Shown: positions 47,990-56,671 of the stretch, one piece after another
Layout of the letters: every line of letters starts with the position of its first letter
Numbering within the stretch: position 1 is the first letter of the stretch
Origin: Clostridiales bacterium
GTDB taxonomy: Bacteria > Bacillota > Clostridia > Oscillospirales > Oscillospiraceae
Assembly (NCBI GenBank): GCA_019423635.1
Contig: JAHZBA010000013.1
Coordinates: 1-64,000 of the forward strand
DNA: 64,000 nucleotides
Direction of reading: 5' to 3'
Made by a program: the position numbers and the translations under genes
The notes under the pieces: generated by a model
Databases searched by the model: none
What the model was told of the DNA's origin: nothing
What the model saw: the letters and a program-made list of their open reading frames with translations, nothing else

Positions 47990-48823
47990 TCATCCCTTCT
48001 GCAAAAGCGTCAGCACCAGCGTCGCGGCGCCGACCACCCAGCAGTAATAGGCAAAGAAGCCAAACTTGCCCCGCTCGGCGATCATCCGCAGCAGCCGGAT
48101 ACAGGCGTAGCCCACCACCGCCGCGGCCGCCACGCCGGCTAAGTACACCGGCACCGCCGGCCAGTCCACGCCGGCCTCCAGGGCGTCCTTGAGGCTCAGA
48201 AGATTGGCCCCCAGAACGGCGGGGATGGACAGCAAAAAGGAAAACCGCACGGCAAACTTCCGCTCAAAGCCCACAAAGCACCCCGCGGTGATGGTGGTGC
48301 CGGAGCGGGAGATCCCCGGGCAGGTGGCCACCGCCTGGGCGATCCCCACCAGGATCACATCCACCAGCGTGGCGCTCCGCTCGCTCTTGCGGCCCCGTCT
48401 CACCCGGTCGCTGGCAAAGAGCAGACACCCGGTGACCAGCAGCGCCCCCGCCACAAAGTAGAGATTGTCCCCCAGGCCCTCCACCAGATCCTTCACCGGC
48501 AGCACCGCAAAAAGGGGCAGCGTCCCCACCACGATCAGCAGAATCAGCCGCCGGGCGGGGGGCACCGGCGTGGGGGTGGTGCCGTGGATCAAATCCCCAA
48601 CGCCGCAGAAAAACTCCATCACCATCTCCCGGATGTCCTCCCAATAGGCGATCAACACCGCCACCAGGGTGCCCAGATGCAGCAGCACATCAAAAAAGCC
48701 CGGGATCTCCGCGGTCTGGCCCAGCAGATGCTCCGCAATGGCCAGATGACCGGAGCTGGAGATGGGCAGAAACTCCGTCACACCCTGGATCAGGCCCAAG
48801 AGGATGGATGACAAAAGGGTCAA
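47990..48823 (-). CDS. uppP: Undecaprenyl-diphosphatase UppP (BacA)
   Basis: About 277 residues, eight TM helices. It recycles undecaprenyl-PP for wall synthesis. Diagnostic motifs are GVTEFLPISSSGHL (about 15-28) and CPGISRSGTTI (about 170). TTG 48823 (MTLLSSILLGLIQG) is chosen, since AAGGAG sits 10 nt upstream and homologues begin there; the longer frame to 48976 is Arg-rich and unlikely. Downstream 47894-47989 has no feature. Confidence 0.94.
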   Translation of the reverse strand: MTLLSSILLGLIQGVTEFLPISSSGHLAIAEHLLGQTAEIPGFFDVLLHLGTLVAVLIAYWEDIREMVMEFFCGVGDLIHGTTPTPVPPARRLILLIVVGTLPLFAVLPVKDLVEGLGDNLYFVAGALLVTGCLLFASDRVRRGRKSERSATLVDVILVGIAQAVATCPGISRSGTTITAGCFVGFERKFAVRFSFLLSIPAVLGANLLSLKDALEAGVDWPAVPVYLAGVAAAAVVGYACIRLLRMIAERGKFGFFAYYCWVVGAATLVLTLLQKG

Positions 48824-49185
48824 AGCAATCACACTCCTTATCCCATTCACCGGCTCTGCCGGCGAGACACTGCGAAACGGGAACCCGCGAAAGGACCATG
48901 CGGCGCCGTTCCGCGAACGATTCGTACCATACGGCCGCGGCGCAGTCTCTCTCCGCGGGGCGTGACCGCCGGGCACGCCGCAGGATACACCGCTGCGCAG
49001 CGGGCAACCATGGCTGTCATAAGCTTATGAGATGTCCTCTGCGCACCTCATAGAAAACGCCTGTTTTCCATGGAAGAAGCAGCGCATAAGCCCGGCAAAA
49101 AACCACGTACTGCATTAGTATAGCATGGACAGGCGATAAATTCCAGTAATATTTGGCCGCGGCGCGGAAATCCCCCTTCCGCCAA
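48824..49185. other. Gap upstream of uppP
   Basis: About 360 bp between the uppP start and the rnc terminator. Apart from the uppP ribosome site (48834-48840) I see no gene, RNA or strong promoter. TATAGC-like and TTGACA-like boxes on the minus strand are too poor to call. Confidence 0.5.
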
Positions 49186-49212
49186 AAAACGGCCGGCCCG
49201 AAGGCCAGCCGT
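49183..49212 (-). terminator. Terminator of rnc
   Basis: On the minus strand ACGGCTGGCC-TTCG-GGCCGGCCGT is followed by TTTTTGGC. It begins 5 bp after the rnc stop. Confidence 0.92.
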
Positions 49213-49216
49213 CCAT

Positions 49217-49909
49217 TCAGGGATTCCCAACCGATTCCAGCGCCGACAGAGCCGCCTTTGCCGCGGCCTGCTCCGCCTCCTTCTTGCTGTGGCCGGAGCC
49301 GCTGCCGACGGCCGTGCCGTTCAGCAGCACCTCGGCCTGGAAGGTCTTGTCGTGGTCCGGGCCCTGCTCTCCCGCCATGCGGTAGCTGAGAACCTGGTCC
49401 GCCTGCCGCTGCACCAGCTCCTGCAGGGCGGTCTTATAGTCCCGCCGCTTCTCCTCCACCACGCTCTCCCGCTGGGCGTCCAGCAGACAGCGGTGGATCA
49501 GCGGCCTTGCGGCCTCCATGCCGCCGTCCAGATAGACCGCGGCAAACACCGCCTCCGTGGCATCCGCCAGGATGGAGGTCCGGGTCCTTCCGCCGCCGGT
49601 CTCCTCGCCCCGGCCCAGCATCAGATAGCGGCCCAGGTCCAGCCGCTGCGCGGCCTCATACAAACTCTGCTCACACACCAGCGCCGCCCGAATCCGGGTC
49701 AGATCCCCCTCCGGCGCCTCCGGGTGCCGGGCAAAGAGGTACTCCGCCGTCACAAAGCCCAGTACGGCGTCTCCCAGAAACTCCAGGCGCTCGTTGCTGC
49801 GCAGGTGCCCGCCGCGGTGCTCGTTGGCATAGGAGCTGTGGCTCAGGGCCTCCTGCAGCAAAGCCGGATTCCGAAAGGCGTAATTCAGTTTTTTCTCCAG
49901 TTCCTGCAT
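49217..49909 (-). CDS. rnc: Ribonuclease III
   Basis: About 230 residues. The nuclease domain holds NERLEFLGDAVLG (catalytic Glu/Asp) and DATEAVFAAVYLDGG. The dsRNA-binding domain is at the C-terminus (DYKTALQELVQR...VGSGSGHSKKEAEQAAAKAAL). It processes rRNA precursors and dsRNA. ATG 49909 is preferred over 49924 because GGAGG lies 8 nt before it, within the longer form. acpP lies upstream, as in other Firmicutes (plsX-acpP-rnc). Confidence 0.96.
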   Translation of the reverse strand: MQELEKKLNYAFRNPALLQEALSHSSYANEHRGGHLRSNERLEFLGDAVLGFVTAEYLFARHPEAPEGDLTRIRAALVCEQSLYEAAQRLDLGRYLMLGRGEETGGGRTRTSILADATEAVFAAVYLDGGMEAARPLIHRCLLDAQRESVVEEKRRDYKTALQELVQRQADQVLSYRMAGEQGPDHDKTFQAEVLLNGTAVGSGSGHSKKEAEQAAAKAALSALESVGNP

Positions 49910-49930
49910 CTCCTGCGCCTCCATAAGGAA

Positions 49931-49950
49931 GCCCCGCGATGCCGCGGGGC
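49931..49950 (-). promoter_or_regulatory. Stem-loop just upstream of rnc
   Basis: GCCCCGC-6 nt-GCGGGGC ends about 10 nt before the rnc ribosome site. It could be an acpP terminator remnant or a leader stem that RNase III itself cleaves, as known for rnc of other bacteria. Too short to decide. The rest of the 49951-50102 gap holds nothing clear. Confidence 0.35.
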
Positions 49951-50102
49951 CCGCCCTTTGAACCCGTATTCACGGCCTGCGCTCCGGCAGCTCCGCCGCT
50001 CCTCGTTACCGTTCCCCGTCATACACCCGGTATGCCTGGAAATTTCATCCCAGGCGGCGCCGGCATCCTCGCCGCCGCCCTCCGGTCAGGACGGTCAGGT
50101 TC

Positions 50103-50348
50103 TTACTTCACTTTCCCGGCGATATAATTCACCGCATCGCCCACTGTCTTGAGGCCCCCGAGATCCTCCTCCTGGGTCTCTCCGATCTCAAATTCCTCCT
50201 CCATGGCCATGACCAGCTCCACCAGATCCACGGAGTCCGCGCCCAGGTCCTCCTCGAAGGAGAGATCCATGGTCACCTCCGCCGGCTCCATGGCAAACTG
50301 CTCTGCCACCAGCTCCCGCATGGTTTGAAAAATTTCCTCGACTGACAT
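50103..50348 (-). CDS. acpP: Acyl carrier protein
   Basis: 81 residues, acidic, with the phosphopantetheine Ser in the LGADSVDLVELVMAMEEEF motif. It carries growing acyl chains in fatty-acid synthesis. GAGGAG precedes ATG. It lies between plsX and rnc, the common order for this locus. Confidence 0.96.
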   Translation of the reverse strand: MSVEEIFQTMRELVAEQFAMEPAEVTMDLSFEEDLGADSVDLVELVMAMEEEFEIGETQEEDLGGLKTVGDAVNYIAGKVK

Positions 50349-50437
50349 TGCGTCTCACTCCTCAGAGAATTCTGGAAGCCCGCTGGACTTCCGTTACTGG
50401 CATCATAAGACATCCCCACGCCGCTGTCAAGGGGCAA

Positions 50438-51472
50438 TCACACTTTTTCCCGGCCGCGCTCCACTTTCATCAGCTGGACATTCTGCTCCACATCGGCGAT
50501 GAAGCCGCTCTCGGCGTACTCCTTCGCCCGCAGAACCGCGTTGCAGATGGCCCTGGCGTCCGAGGACCCGTGGGCCTTGATCACCGGCCTGGAGATGCCC
50601 AAAAAGGGCGTCCCGCCAATCTCGCCGGGGTCCAGCAGCTTCTTCATCTCCGCCAGGTCCGGCTTCACCAGCGCCGCCGCCGCCTTCGTCTTCGTGCTGG
50701 AGAGGAACACCTTCTTCAGCTCCCTCAGCAAAAACTTCGCCGTGCCCTCCAGGCTCTTGAGCATCACGTTCCCCGTAAAGCCGTCCGCCACCAGCACGTC
50801 CGCGCCGCCCATCATGGCCTCATTGGCCTCCAGATTCCCCACAAAGTGAATCCGGCCGGCCTCTCCGGCCTCCTTCAGCAATTCATAGGCCTCGTGCCGC
50901 AGGGCGTCGCCCTTCTCCTCCTCGGCGCCGATGTTCAAAAGCGCCACCCGGGGCGTCTCCACCCCCAGGACCCGCCTGGCGTAATAGCTCCCCAGGTAGG
51001 CGAACTGGAGCAGGTACTCCGCCGTACACTCGGCGTTGGCCCCGCAGTCGCACAGCACCAGCTTCCCCGCCGCCGTGGGGATCACCGGTCCCATGGCCGC
51101 CCGGCGGATGCCGCGAATCCGCTTCACCACCAGAGTGGCCCCCGCCAGCAGCGCCCCGGTGGACCCGGCGGAGACAAAGGCGTCCCCCGCCCCGTCCCGC
51201 AGCAGGTTCAGGCCCACCGTCAAAGAGGAGTCCTTTTTCACCTTAAAGGCGATGGCCGGGTCGTCCTCGATCCCCACCACCTCCGAGGCGTCCCGGATCT
51301 CCACGCCGGCGGGCAGCGTCTTCTCGCCGCAGGCCTCCACGGCCCGCAGCACCTCCGCCGCCCGGCCCACCAGCAAAATCTCCACGCCGTGGGCCCTGCG
51401 GGCCTCCAGCGCCCCCCGGACGATCTCCTCCGGGGCGTTGTCGCCGCCCATGGCGTCTACGATGATCTTCAT
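50438..51472 (-). CDS. plsX: Phosphate acyltransferase PlsX
   Basis: 344 residues, full length. Characteristic start MKIIVDAMGGDNAPEEIV, then SAGSTGALLAGAT and GNLEANEAMMGGADVLVADGFTGN. It makes acyl-phosphate from acyl-ACP for phosphatidic acid synthesis with PlsY. The ATG overlaps the trmFO stop by 4 nt. Confidence 0.97.
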   Translation of the reverse strand: MKIIVDAMGGDNAPEEIVRGALEARRAHGVEILLVGRAAEVLRAVEACGEKTLPAGVEIRDASEVVGIEDDPAIAFKVKKDSSLTVGLNLLRDGAGDAFVSAGSTGALLAGATLVVKRIRGIRRAAMGPVIPTAAGKLVLCDCGANAECTAEYLLQFAYLGSYYARRVLGVETPRVALLNIGAEEEKGDALRHEAYELLKEAGEAGRIHFVGNLEANEAMMGGADVLVADGFTGNVMLKSLEGTAKFLLRELKKVFLSSTKTKAAAALVKPDLAEMKKLLDPGEIGGTPFLGISRPVIKAHGSSDARAICNAVLRAKEYAESGFIADVEQNVQLMKVERGREKV

Positions 51473-52776
51473 GCCAGGACCTCCTCTCTGATTTGCCCGA
51501 TGATCTCCAGCGACCGCGCCGCCAGCTCCGCGTTCTTGTTCCGCTTCCCCTTCACCCGGTGATCCAGGGGCGGGATGATGCCGAAATTGATGTTCATGGG
51601 CTGGAACGATGTCACGGACTGGTTGGAGACATACAGCCCCAGGGCGCCGATGGCGGTCTCCCGGGGAAAGTCAATGGGCTCCATGCCCCGCAGCCGCCGG
51701 GCGGTCTCCACCCCCACGGCAAACCCGCTGGCGGCGGACTCCACGTACCCCTCCACGCCGGTCATCTGGCCGGCAAAGGCGATCCGGGGCTCCGCCTTGA
51801 GCCGGTAATACCGGTCCAGCAGCCGGGGGGAGTCCAGGAACGTATTGCGGTGCATGACCCCATAGCGCAGAAACTCCGCGTCGTGGAGGGCGGGGATCAT
51901 GGAGAAGACCCGCTTCTGCTCCGGGAATTTCAGGTGGGTCTGAAAGCCCACCAGATTGTAGACGGACCCCTGGGCGTTGTCCCGCCGCAGCTGCACCACG
52001 GCAAAGGGCTCCCGCCCGGTGCGGGGGTCCTTCAGGCCCCGCGGCTTCAGGGGGCCGTAGCACAGGGTATCCCGGCCCCGGCGGGCCATGACCTCCACCG
52101 GCATACAGCCCTCGAAGACCTTCTTGTCCTCAAAGCCGTGGACCTCCGCCTCCTCCGCGGTGGTGAGGGCCTGCCAGAAGGCCTCGTATTCCCCCTCGTC
52201 CAGGGGGCAGTTCACATAGTCCGCCGTGCCCTTGTCGTACCGGGAGCCCATCCAGGCCCGGTCCATGTCCACACTGGCGGCGGAGACCAGGGGCGCGGCG
52301 GCGTCGTAGAAGTGGAGGGCGCTGTCCGCCCCCAGCAGTACCCGGAGCCTGTCCGCCAGAGCGTCGGAGGTCAGGGGCCCGGAGGCGATGACCACCTCCC
52401 CCTCGGGGATCTCCGTGACCTCCCCCTCCACCACGGTGATGTTGGGATGGCCGCGGATCTTCTCCGTCACCAGGGCGGCAAAGCCGTGGCGGTCCACCGC
52501 CAGGGCCCCGCCGGCCTCCACCCGGGTGGCCTCCGCGCACTGGAGGATCAGGGAGTTCAGCCGCCGCAGCTCCTCTTTCAAAAGGCCCACGGCGTTTTCC
52601 AGCTGGTCCCCCCGCAGGGAGTTGGAGCAGCAGAGCTCCGCGAAGTATTCCGTTGTATGGGCGGGGGTTTTCTTCTCCGGCTTCATCTCCCGGAGGGTGA
52701 CCTGGAGGCCCCGCTGGGCCAGCTGCCAGGCGCACTCGCTGCCGGCCAGGCCGGCGCCGATGACGGTGATGTTCAT
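51469..52776 (-). CDS. trmFO: TrmFO, folate-dependent tRNA U54 methyltransferase
   Basis: About 435 residues. FAD-binding N-terminus VIGAGLAGSECAWQLA, then CCSNSLRGD and TEYFAEL, and the C-terminal block FQPMNINFGIIPPL, all typical of TrmFO. It makes m5U54 in tRNA using methylenetetrahydrofolate. ATG 52776 has GGAGG 8 nt upstream. It heads the trmFO-plsX-acpP-rnc group; the 690 bp upstream are repeats. Confidence 0.97.
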   Translation of the reverse strand: MNITVIGAGLAGSECAWQLAQRGLQVTLREMKPEKKTPAHTTEYFAELCCSNSLRGDQLENAVGLLKEELRRLNSLILQCAEATRVEAGGALAVDRHGFAALVTEKIRGHPNITVVEGEVTEIPEGEVVIASGPLTSDALADRLRVLLGADSALHFYDAAAPLVSAASVDMDRAWMGSRYDKGTADYVNCPLDEGEYEAFWQALTTAEEAEVHGFEDKKVFEGCMPVEVMARRGRDTLCYGPLKPRGLKDPRTGREPFAVVQLRRDNAQGSVYNLVGFQTHLKFPEQKRVFSMIPALHDAEFLRYGVMHRNTFLDSPRLLDRYYRLKAEPRIAFAGQMTGVEGYVESAASGFAVGVETARRLRGMEPIDFPRETAIGALGLYVSNQSVTSFQPMNINFGIIPPLDHRVKGKRNKNAELAARSLEIIGQIREEVLA

Positions 52777-52853
52777 TTGGGGTCCTCCAAAGGGGGCGGC
52801 CTGCGGCCGGGGATGGATTGTAGCTATGATGATAGCTGGCAATGCACCCCCCA

Positions 52854-52887
52854 TTTTCTCTTTTTCTTCGCGAAGAAAAAGAGAAAA
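52854..52887. repeat. 34-bp perfect palindrome
   Basis: TTTTCTCTTTTTCTTCG followed by its exact inverse complement with no spacer. It starts the repeat-rich, gene-free stretch 52777-53466 upstream of trmFO. Too AT-rich and loop-free for a normal terminator; cruciform or a repeat-family end are options. The GGGCCGTGCACGGTCC sequence just after it is another small palindrome. Confidence 0.8.
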
Positions 52888-53170
52888 CGGGCCGTGCACG
52901 GTCCAAAAGAGAAAAAGACGCTGTGGCGAGAACTTGCCCTGCGGTCAAGTTTCGCCAATGTACGGGAGTTGTTACCGCCCGGCTTCGGCGGAAACTTGGA
53001 AGCCCCTGCCGGCGCGCGCCGTCCCGCTCAGTTGAAGAAGCCCTGACCCGCGTGAAGAGGCTTCCGGCGGAGGCTGTTGGGTGCTTGACGGACGGTCCCT
53101 GCTCCTATCTCCGCGCTTTCCGCTTCGCTAAGCGCTCCCCCGGATCTCTGTGGGGCTCCTTGTTCTCCTC

Positions 53171-53440
53171 CGTAGGGCGCGACGACCCGGCGCGCCGCTC
53201 CCCCGGAACCTCCAGGCCTCCGGGAAACCGCCGCCCCCTTGCCTCTCCCTTTGGGAGAGGTGGCGCCGCCGCAGGCGGTGACGGAGAGGGTTCTCCCGTC
53301 TCACCCTCCGGCCCCCGTAGGGCGCGACGACCCGGCGCGCCGCTCCCCCCGGAACCTCCAAGCCTCCGGGAAACCACCCCCTTGCCTCTCCCTTTGGGAG
53401 AGGTGGCGCCGCCGCAGGCGGTGACGGAGAGGGTTTCCCC
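53171..53440. repeat. 145-bp tandem repeat (one full copy plus most of a second)
   Basis: Units start at 53171 and 53316 (CGTAGGGCGCGACGACCCGG). Each ends in CTTGCCTCTCCCTTTGGGAG... and GGCGGTGACGGAGAGGG, the same core as in the MITE-like element at 41925. They fill the gap between the XRE pair and trmFO. No gene inside. Confidence 0.85.
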
Positions 53441-53466
53441 CTGGCCAGGCCATCCGCCAGACCGCT

Positions 53467-53676
53467 CTATCTCTGATCCGACCGACCCAACAGGTAATCC
53501 GCGCTTACTTCAAAATAATCCGCCAGCTTCATCAAACCGGGCACATCCGGATAATGCCCTGCACCTTCATAATATTGGTATGCACGGGGGGTAATCTCCA
53601 GAAATTCCGCCATTTCCGTTTGCTTTTTTCCCTTTTCTTGGCGCAGTTTCTTCAATCTCTTTGCAAAAATTTCCAT
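53467..53676 (-). CDS. Small XRE regulator (second of a tandem pair)
   Basis: 69 residues: KRLKKLRQEKGKKQTEMAEFLEITPRAYQYYEG, an XRE/Cro HTH, ending in SADYLLGRSDQR. About 60-65% identical by eye to the copy 18 nt upstream. Likely a tandem duplication; both are in one transcript. Confidence 0.9.
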   Translation of the reverse strand: MEIFAKRLKKLRQEKGKKQTEMAEFLEITPRAYQYYEGAGHYPDVPGLMKLADYFEVSADYLLGRSDQR

Positions 53677-53694
53677 ACAATCTATTGAACCCGC

Positions 53695-53904
53695 CTATTT
53701 TTGATCCGACCGGCCCAACAGATAATCTGTACTTACCCCAAAGAAGTCCGCCAGCTTCAGCAATCCCGGAATATTCGGATAATTTGTTGCGGATTCGTAG
53801 TATAAATACGCACGCTGAGATATCTCAAGATACTCCGCCATCTCCTTAGATGACCAGCGGCGCTCCTTGCGCAAACTTTTCAGCCGCTTCGCAAAAATTT
53901 CCAT
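53695..53904 (-). CDS. Small XRE regulator (first of a tandem pair)
   Basis: 69 residues: KRLKSLRKERRWSSKEMAEYLEISQRAYLYYESA and a STDYLLGRSDQK end. It is divergent from the DUF6809-like gene, whose promoter overlaps a 35-bp palindrome 18 bp from this start. The simplest model is a Cro/Rep-type repressor of that promoter and of itself. Confidence 0.9.
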   Translation of the reverse strand: MEIFAKRLKSLRKERRWSSKEMAEYLEISQRAYLYYESATNYPNIPGLLKLADFFGVSTDYLLGRSDQK

Positions 53905-53913
53905 AATACCCCC

Positions 53914-53956
53914 TTGACTTTGAATTGTTTCTTCAATATAATTGAAGAAACAATTC
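53914..53956 (+). promoter_or_regulatory. Promoter embedded in a 35-bp palindromic operator
   Basis: TTGACT (53914-53919), 17 bp and TATAAT (53937-53942) form a near-consensus promoter. A palindrome with perfect 16-bp arms, GAATTGTTTCTTCAAT-ATA-ATTGAAGAAACAATTC (53922-53956), covers the spacer, the -10 and the start site. A protein bound here would shut the promoter, and the divergent XRE gene is the obvious candidate. Confidence 0.75.
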
Positions 53957-53975
53957 AGTATTGGAGATGATCACA

Positions 53976-54224
53976 ATGACCGCTCTCATGAAATCCATCT
54001 TTGAATACATCACGGACTACAGATACCAGAACTATCTCCCGCAGCCGACCTACCAGAATTATTTCAATCTCCTGGTTGAGCAGGAACAGGCCCTTCTGGA
54101 TACCTGCTCCGCCGAACAAAAGGAGATGCTGGATGCCTGCCAGACCACTTTTGGAGAGATCACCTGTATGGAGCTGGAGGCCATGTTCCAGGCCTCCTGG
54201 GCGGTGGCCCGGGAACTGCGTTAG
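53976..54224 (+). CDS. Small helical protein, DUF6809-like
   Basis: 82 residues from ATG 53976 (GGAG 9 nt upstream; ATG 53967 and TTG 53961 are less likely). Acidic and helical, with aromatic-rich QPTYQNYFNLL and ending ASWAVARELR. Similar short proteins are common in this group, often beside XRE genes; function unknown. Its TAG overlaps the topA stop on the other strand by 3 nt, so the two genes are convergent with shared ends. Confidence 0.78.
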   Translation: MTALMKSIFEYITDYRYQNYLPQPTYQNYFNLLVEQEQALLDTCSAEQKEMLDACQTTFGEITCMELEAMFQASWAVARELR

Positions 54225-56632
54225 TCCTCGCCCTCCGCCGCCGCGGCCGTCTTCCCGGCGGCGGTCTTCCGGGTAGTCGTGGTCTTCTTGGCGGCCGTGG
54301 TCTTCTTGGCCGTGGTGGTCTTCCTGGCGGCAGTCGTCTTTTTCGCCGCAGTCTTCGCCGTGGTCTTCTTGGCGGTGGTCCTGGCGGTGATCTTCTTCGC
54401 CGCCGTGGACTTCTTCCCGGGCTTCTCCTCCGCCTTGGGCTCCTCGCCGCTCTCCGCGGCCGCGCCCTCGGCGCCCTCCGCCGCGGCCTTCTTCGGGTAG
54501 CCCCGCTGGTCCTCCGGCAGGAATTCCGAACAGGCGGGGTTGATGCAGAAGGGCTTCTGACGGCCCCGGCCGGACCGCTTGAAGAGGGTCTGGCCGCACA
54601 CGGGGCAGTCCTCCTTCACCGGCACATCCCAGGTGCGGAAGTCGCAGGTGCGGCTCTCCTCCTTGCCGGTGCTGTGCTCACAGCAGTAGTAGTTGTACTG
54701 CTTGTTGTTCTTTTTGCTGACGCCGGAGCGCTTCATCAGCCGCCCGCCGCACTTGGGGCAGCGGCCCGGCATCTCGATGACCAGCGGCATGGTGAAGGAG
54801 CAGTCCGGGTAGCCGGGGCAGGCCAGGAAGCGGCCGAACCGGCCGGATTTCACCACCAGGTTCCGCCCGCACTCCGGGCAGATCTCCTCACTGACCTCGT
54901 CGGGCACCTTGATCCGGACGCCCTCCAGGTCCTTCTCCGCCTGCTGGAGGTGCTGCTCAAAGTCCCCGTAGAAGTCCCGCAGGACGCCCTTCCAGGGCGT
55001 TGCGCCCTCCTCCACGGAGTCCAGGCGGCGCTCCATGCCGGCGGTGAAGCCCATGTCGGCGATGTCGGTGAATTTGTCCTTCATCAGCTCCGTCACCACC
55101 CGGCCCAGGTTGGTGATGCGCAGGTACTTGCCCTCCTTGACCACGTACTCCCGGTCCAGAATCGTGGACACCGTAGGGGCGTAGGTGGAGGGGCGGCCGA
55201 TGCCCTGCTCCTCCATGGCCCGGATCAGCGTGGCGTCGGTGTAGTGGGCGGGGGGCTGGGTGAAATGCTGGTCCCGGGAGAAGTCCTTCAGCTCCAGGAC
55301 CTCCCCCTCCTGGAGGGAGGGCAGCGGGGAGGTCTTCTCCTCCTTCTCCTCGTCCCTGCCCTCCTCATAGACGGCGGTGTAGCCGGAAAATTTCAAACTG
55401 GAGGAGCTGGCGCGGAAGCTGTGAGTCCCCGCGAGGATCTCCACCGCCACGCTGTCATAGACGGCGTTGGACATCTGGCAGGCCACAAAGCGGCTCCAGA
55501 TCAGGCGGTAGAGCCGGTACTGCTCCCCGGTCAGATCCTTTTTGATGCTCTCCGGCGTCCAGAAGACATTGCTGGGCCGGATGGCCTCGTGGGCGTCCTG
55601 GGCATTGGCCTTGGCCTTGTAGTGGTTGGGCTTGGCCGGGCAGTAGCCCTGGCCGTAGCGGCCCTGGATGAACTCCCTGGCGGAGGACAGCGCCTCCTCG
55701 GAAAGCCGCAGGGAGTCGGTACGCATATAGGTGATGAGGCCCACGGTGCCCTCGCCCTCAATGTCCACGCCCTCGTAGAGCTGCTGGGCGATGGCCATGG
55801 TCCGCCGGGGGGTCATGGAGAGCTTTCGGGAGGCCTCCTGCTGCAAGGTGGAGGTGGTAAAGGGCGGCGAGGGGCTGCGCTGCTTGTCGGTGCGCTTCAC
55901 GCTCTTCACCGCAAAGGGCTCCCCCGCCGTCTCCCGGACCACGGTCTCCACGTCCTCCGCGGATCTCAGTTCCGCCTTCTTGCCGTCCCGCCCGTGGTAG
56001 CGGGCGGGGAAGGGGATTTTTTTTGCGTCGCTGCCCAGGAGGTTGGCGTCCAGCGTCCAGTACTCCTCCGGCTGGAAGGCCTCAATCTCCCGCTCCCGGT
56101 CGTCCACCATGCGGGTGGCCACGGACTGGACCCGGCCGGCGGAGAGTCCCCGGCGGATCTTCTTCCACAGCAGCGGGCTGAGCTCATAGCCCACCAGCCT
56201 GTCCAGAATCCGGCGGGCCTGCTGGGCGTCCACCAGGTTCTGGTCGATGGCCCTGGGCTCCCGGATGCTCTCCTGCACCACCTTCTTGGTGATCTCGTTG
56301 AAGGTGACCCGCTTCGTCTTGTCGTCCGGCAGCTCCAAAAGGTGCTTCAAATGCCAGGAGATGGCCTCCCCCTCCCGGTCCGGGTCGGTGGCCAGGTACA
56401 CCATGTCCGCCGCCTTGGCGGATTTTTTCAGATCCTTGATGATCTCCTCTTTGCCCTTGATGGGCTGGTACACCGGCTCAAAATCCTGGGCCGGGTCCAC
56501 CCCCAGCTTGCTCTTGGGCAGATCCCGCAGGTGGCCCATGCAGGCCTTCACCTCAAAGTCCTTGCCCAGATACTTTCCAATGGTCTTGGCCTTTGCGGGA
56601 GACTCCACAATAACCAGACTGTGCTTTGCCAT
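54221..56632 (-). CDS. topA: DNA topoisomerase I with a lysine-rich tail
   Basis: About 803 residues. TOPRIM start AKHSLVIVESPAKAKTIGKYLG, then ATDPDREGEAISWH, the catalytic region with Tyr in GLITYMRTDSLRLS, and three C-terminal Cys4 zinc modules (CPECGRNL..., CPKCGGRL..., CPVCGQTL...). The last 65 or so residues are a histone-H1-like tail of AAKK, TTAKK and TAARK repeats. It relaxes negative supercoils. ATG 56632 has GGAGG 11 nt upstream; the longer frame to 57109 is spurious. Downstream of dprA, the usual pairing. Confidence 0.96.
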   Translation of the reverse strand: MAKHSLVIVESPAKAKTIGKYLGKDFEVKACMGHLRDLPKSKLGVDPAQDFEPVYQPIKGKEEIIKDLKKSAKAADMVYLATDPDREGEAISWHLKHLLELPDDKTKRVTFNEITKKVVQESIREPRAIDQNLVDAQQARRILDRLVGYELSPLLWKKIRRGLSAGRVQSVATRMVDDREREIEAFQPEEYWTLDANLLGSDAKKIPFPARYHGRDGKKAELRSAEDVETVVRETAGEPFAVKSVKRTDKQRSPSPPFTTSTLQQEASRKLSMTPRRTMAIAQQLYEGVDIEGEGTVGLITYMRTDSLRLSEEALSSAREFIQGRYGQGYCPAKPNHYKAKANAQDAHEAIRPSNVFWTPESIKKDLTGEQYRLYRLIWSRFVACQMSNAVYDSVAVEILAGTHSFRASSSSLKFSGYTAVYEEGRDEEKEEKTSPLPSLQEGEVLELKDFSRDQHFTQPPAHYTDATLIRAMEEQGIGRPSTYAPTVSTILDREYVVKEGKYLRITNLGRVVTELMKDKFTDIADMGFTAGMERRLDSVEEGATPWKGVLRDFYGDFEQHLQQAEKDLEGVRIKVPDEVSEEICPECGRNLVVKSGRFGRFLACPGYPDCSFTMPLVIEMPGRCPKCGGRLMKRSGVSKKNNKQYNYYCCEHSTGKEESRTCDFRTWDVPVKEDCPVCGQTLFKRSGRGRQKPFCINPACSEFLPEDQRGYPKKAAAEGAEGAAAESGEEPKAEEKPGKKSTAAKKITARTTAKKTTAKTAAKKTTAARKTTTAKKTTAAKKTTTTRKTAAGKTAAAAEGED

Positions 56633-56671
56633 AGCTTCGATTACCTCCAGATTGATGAGGGCTTCCTTTTG

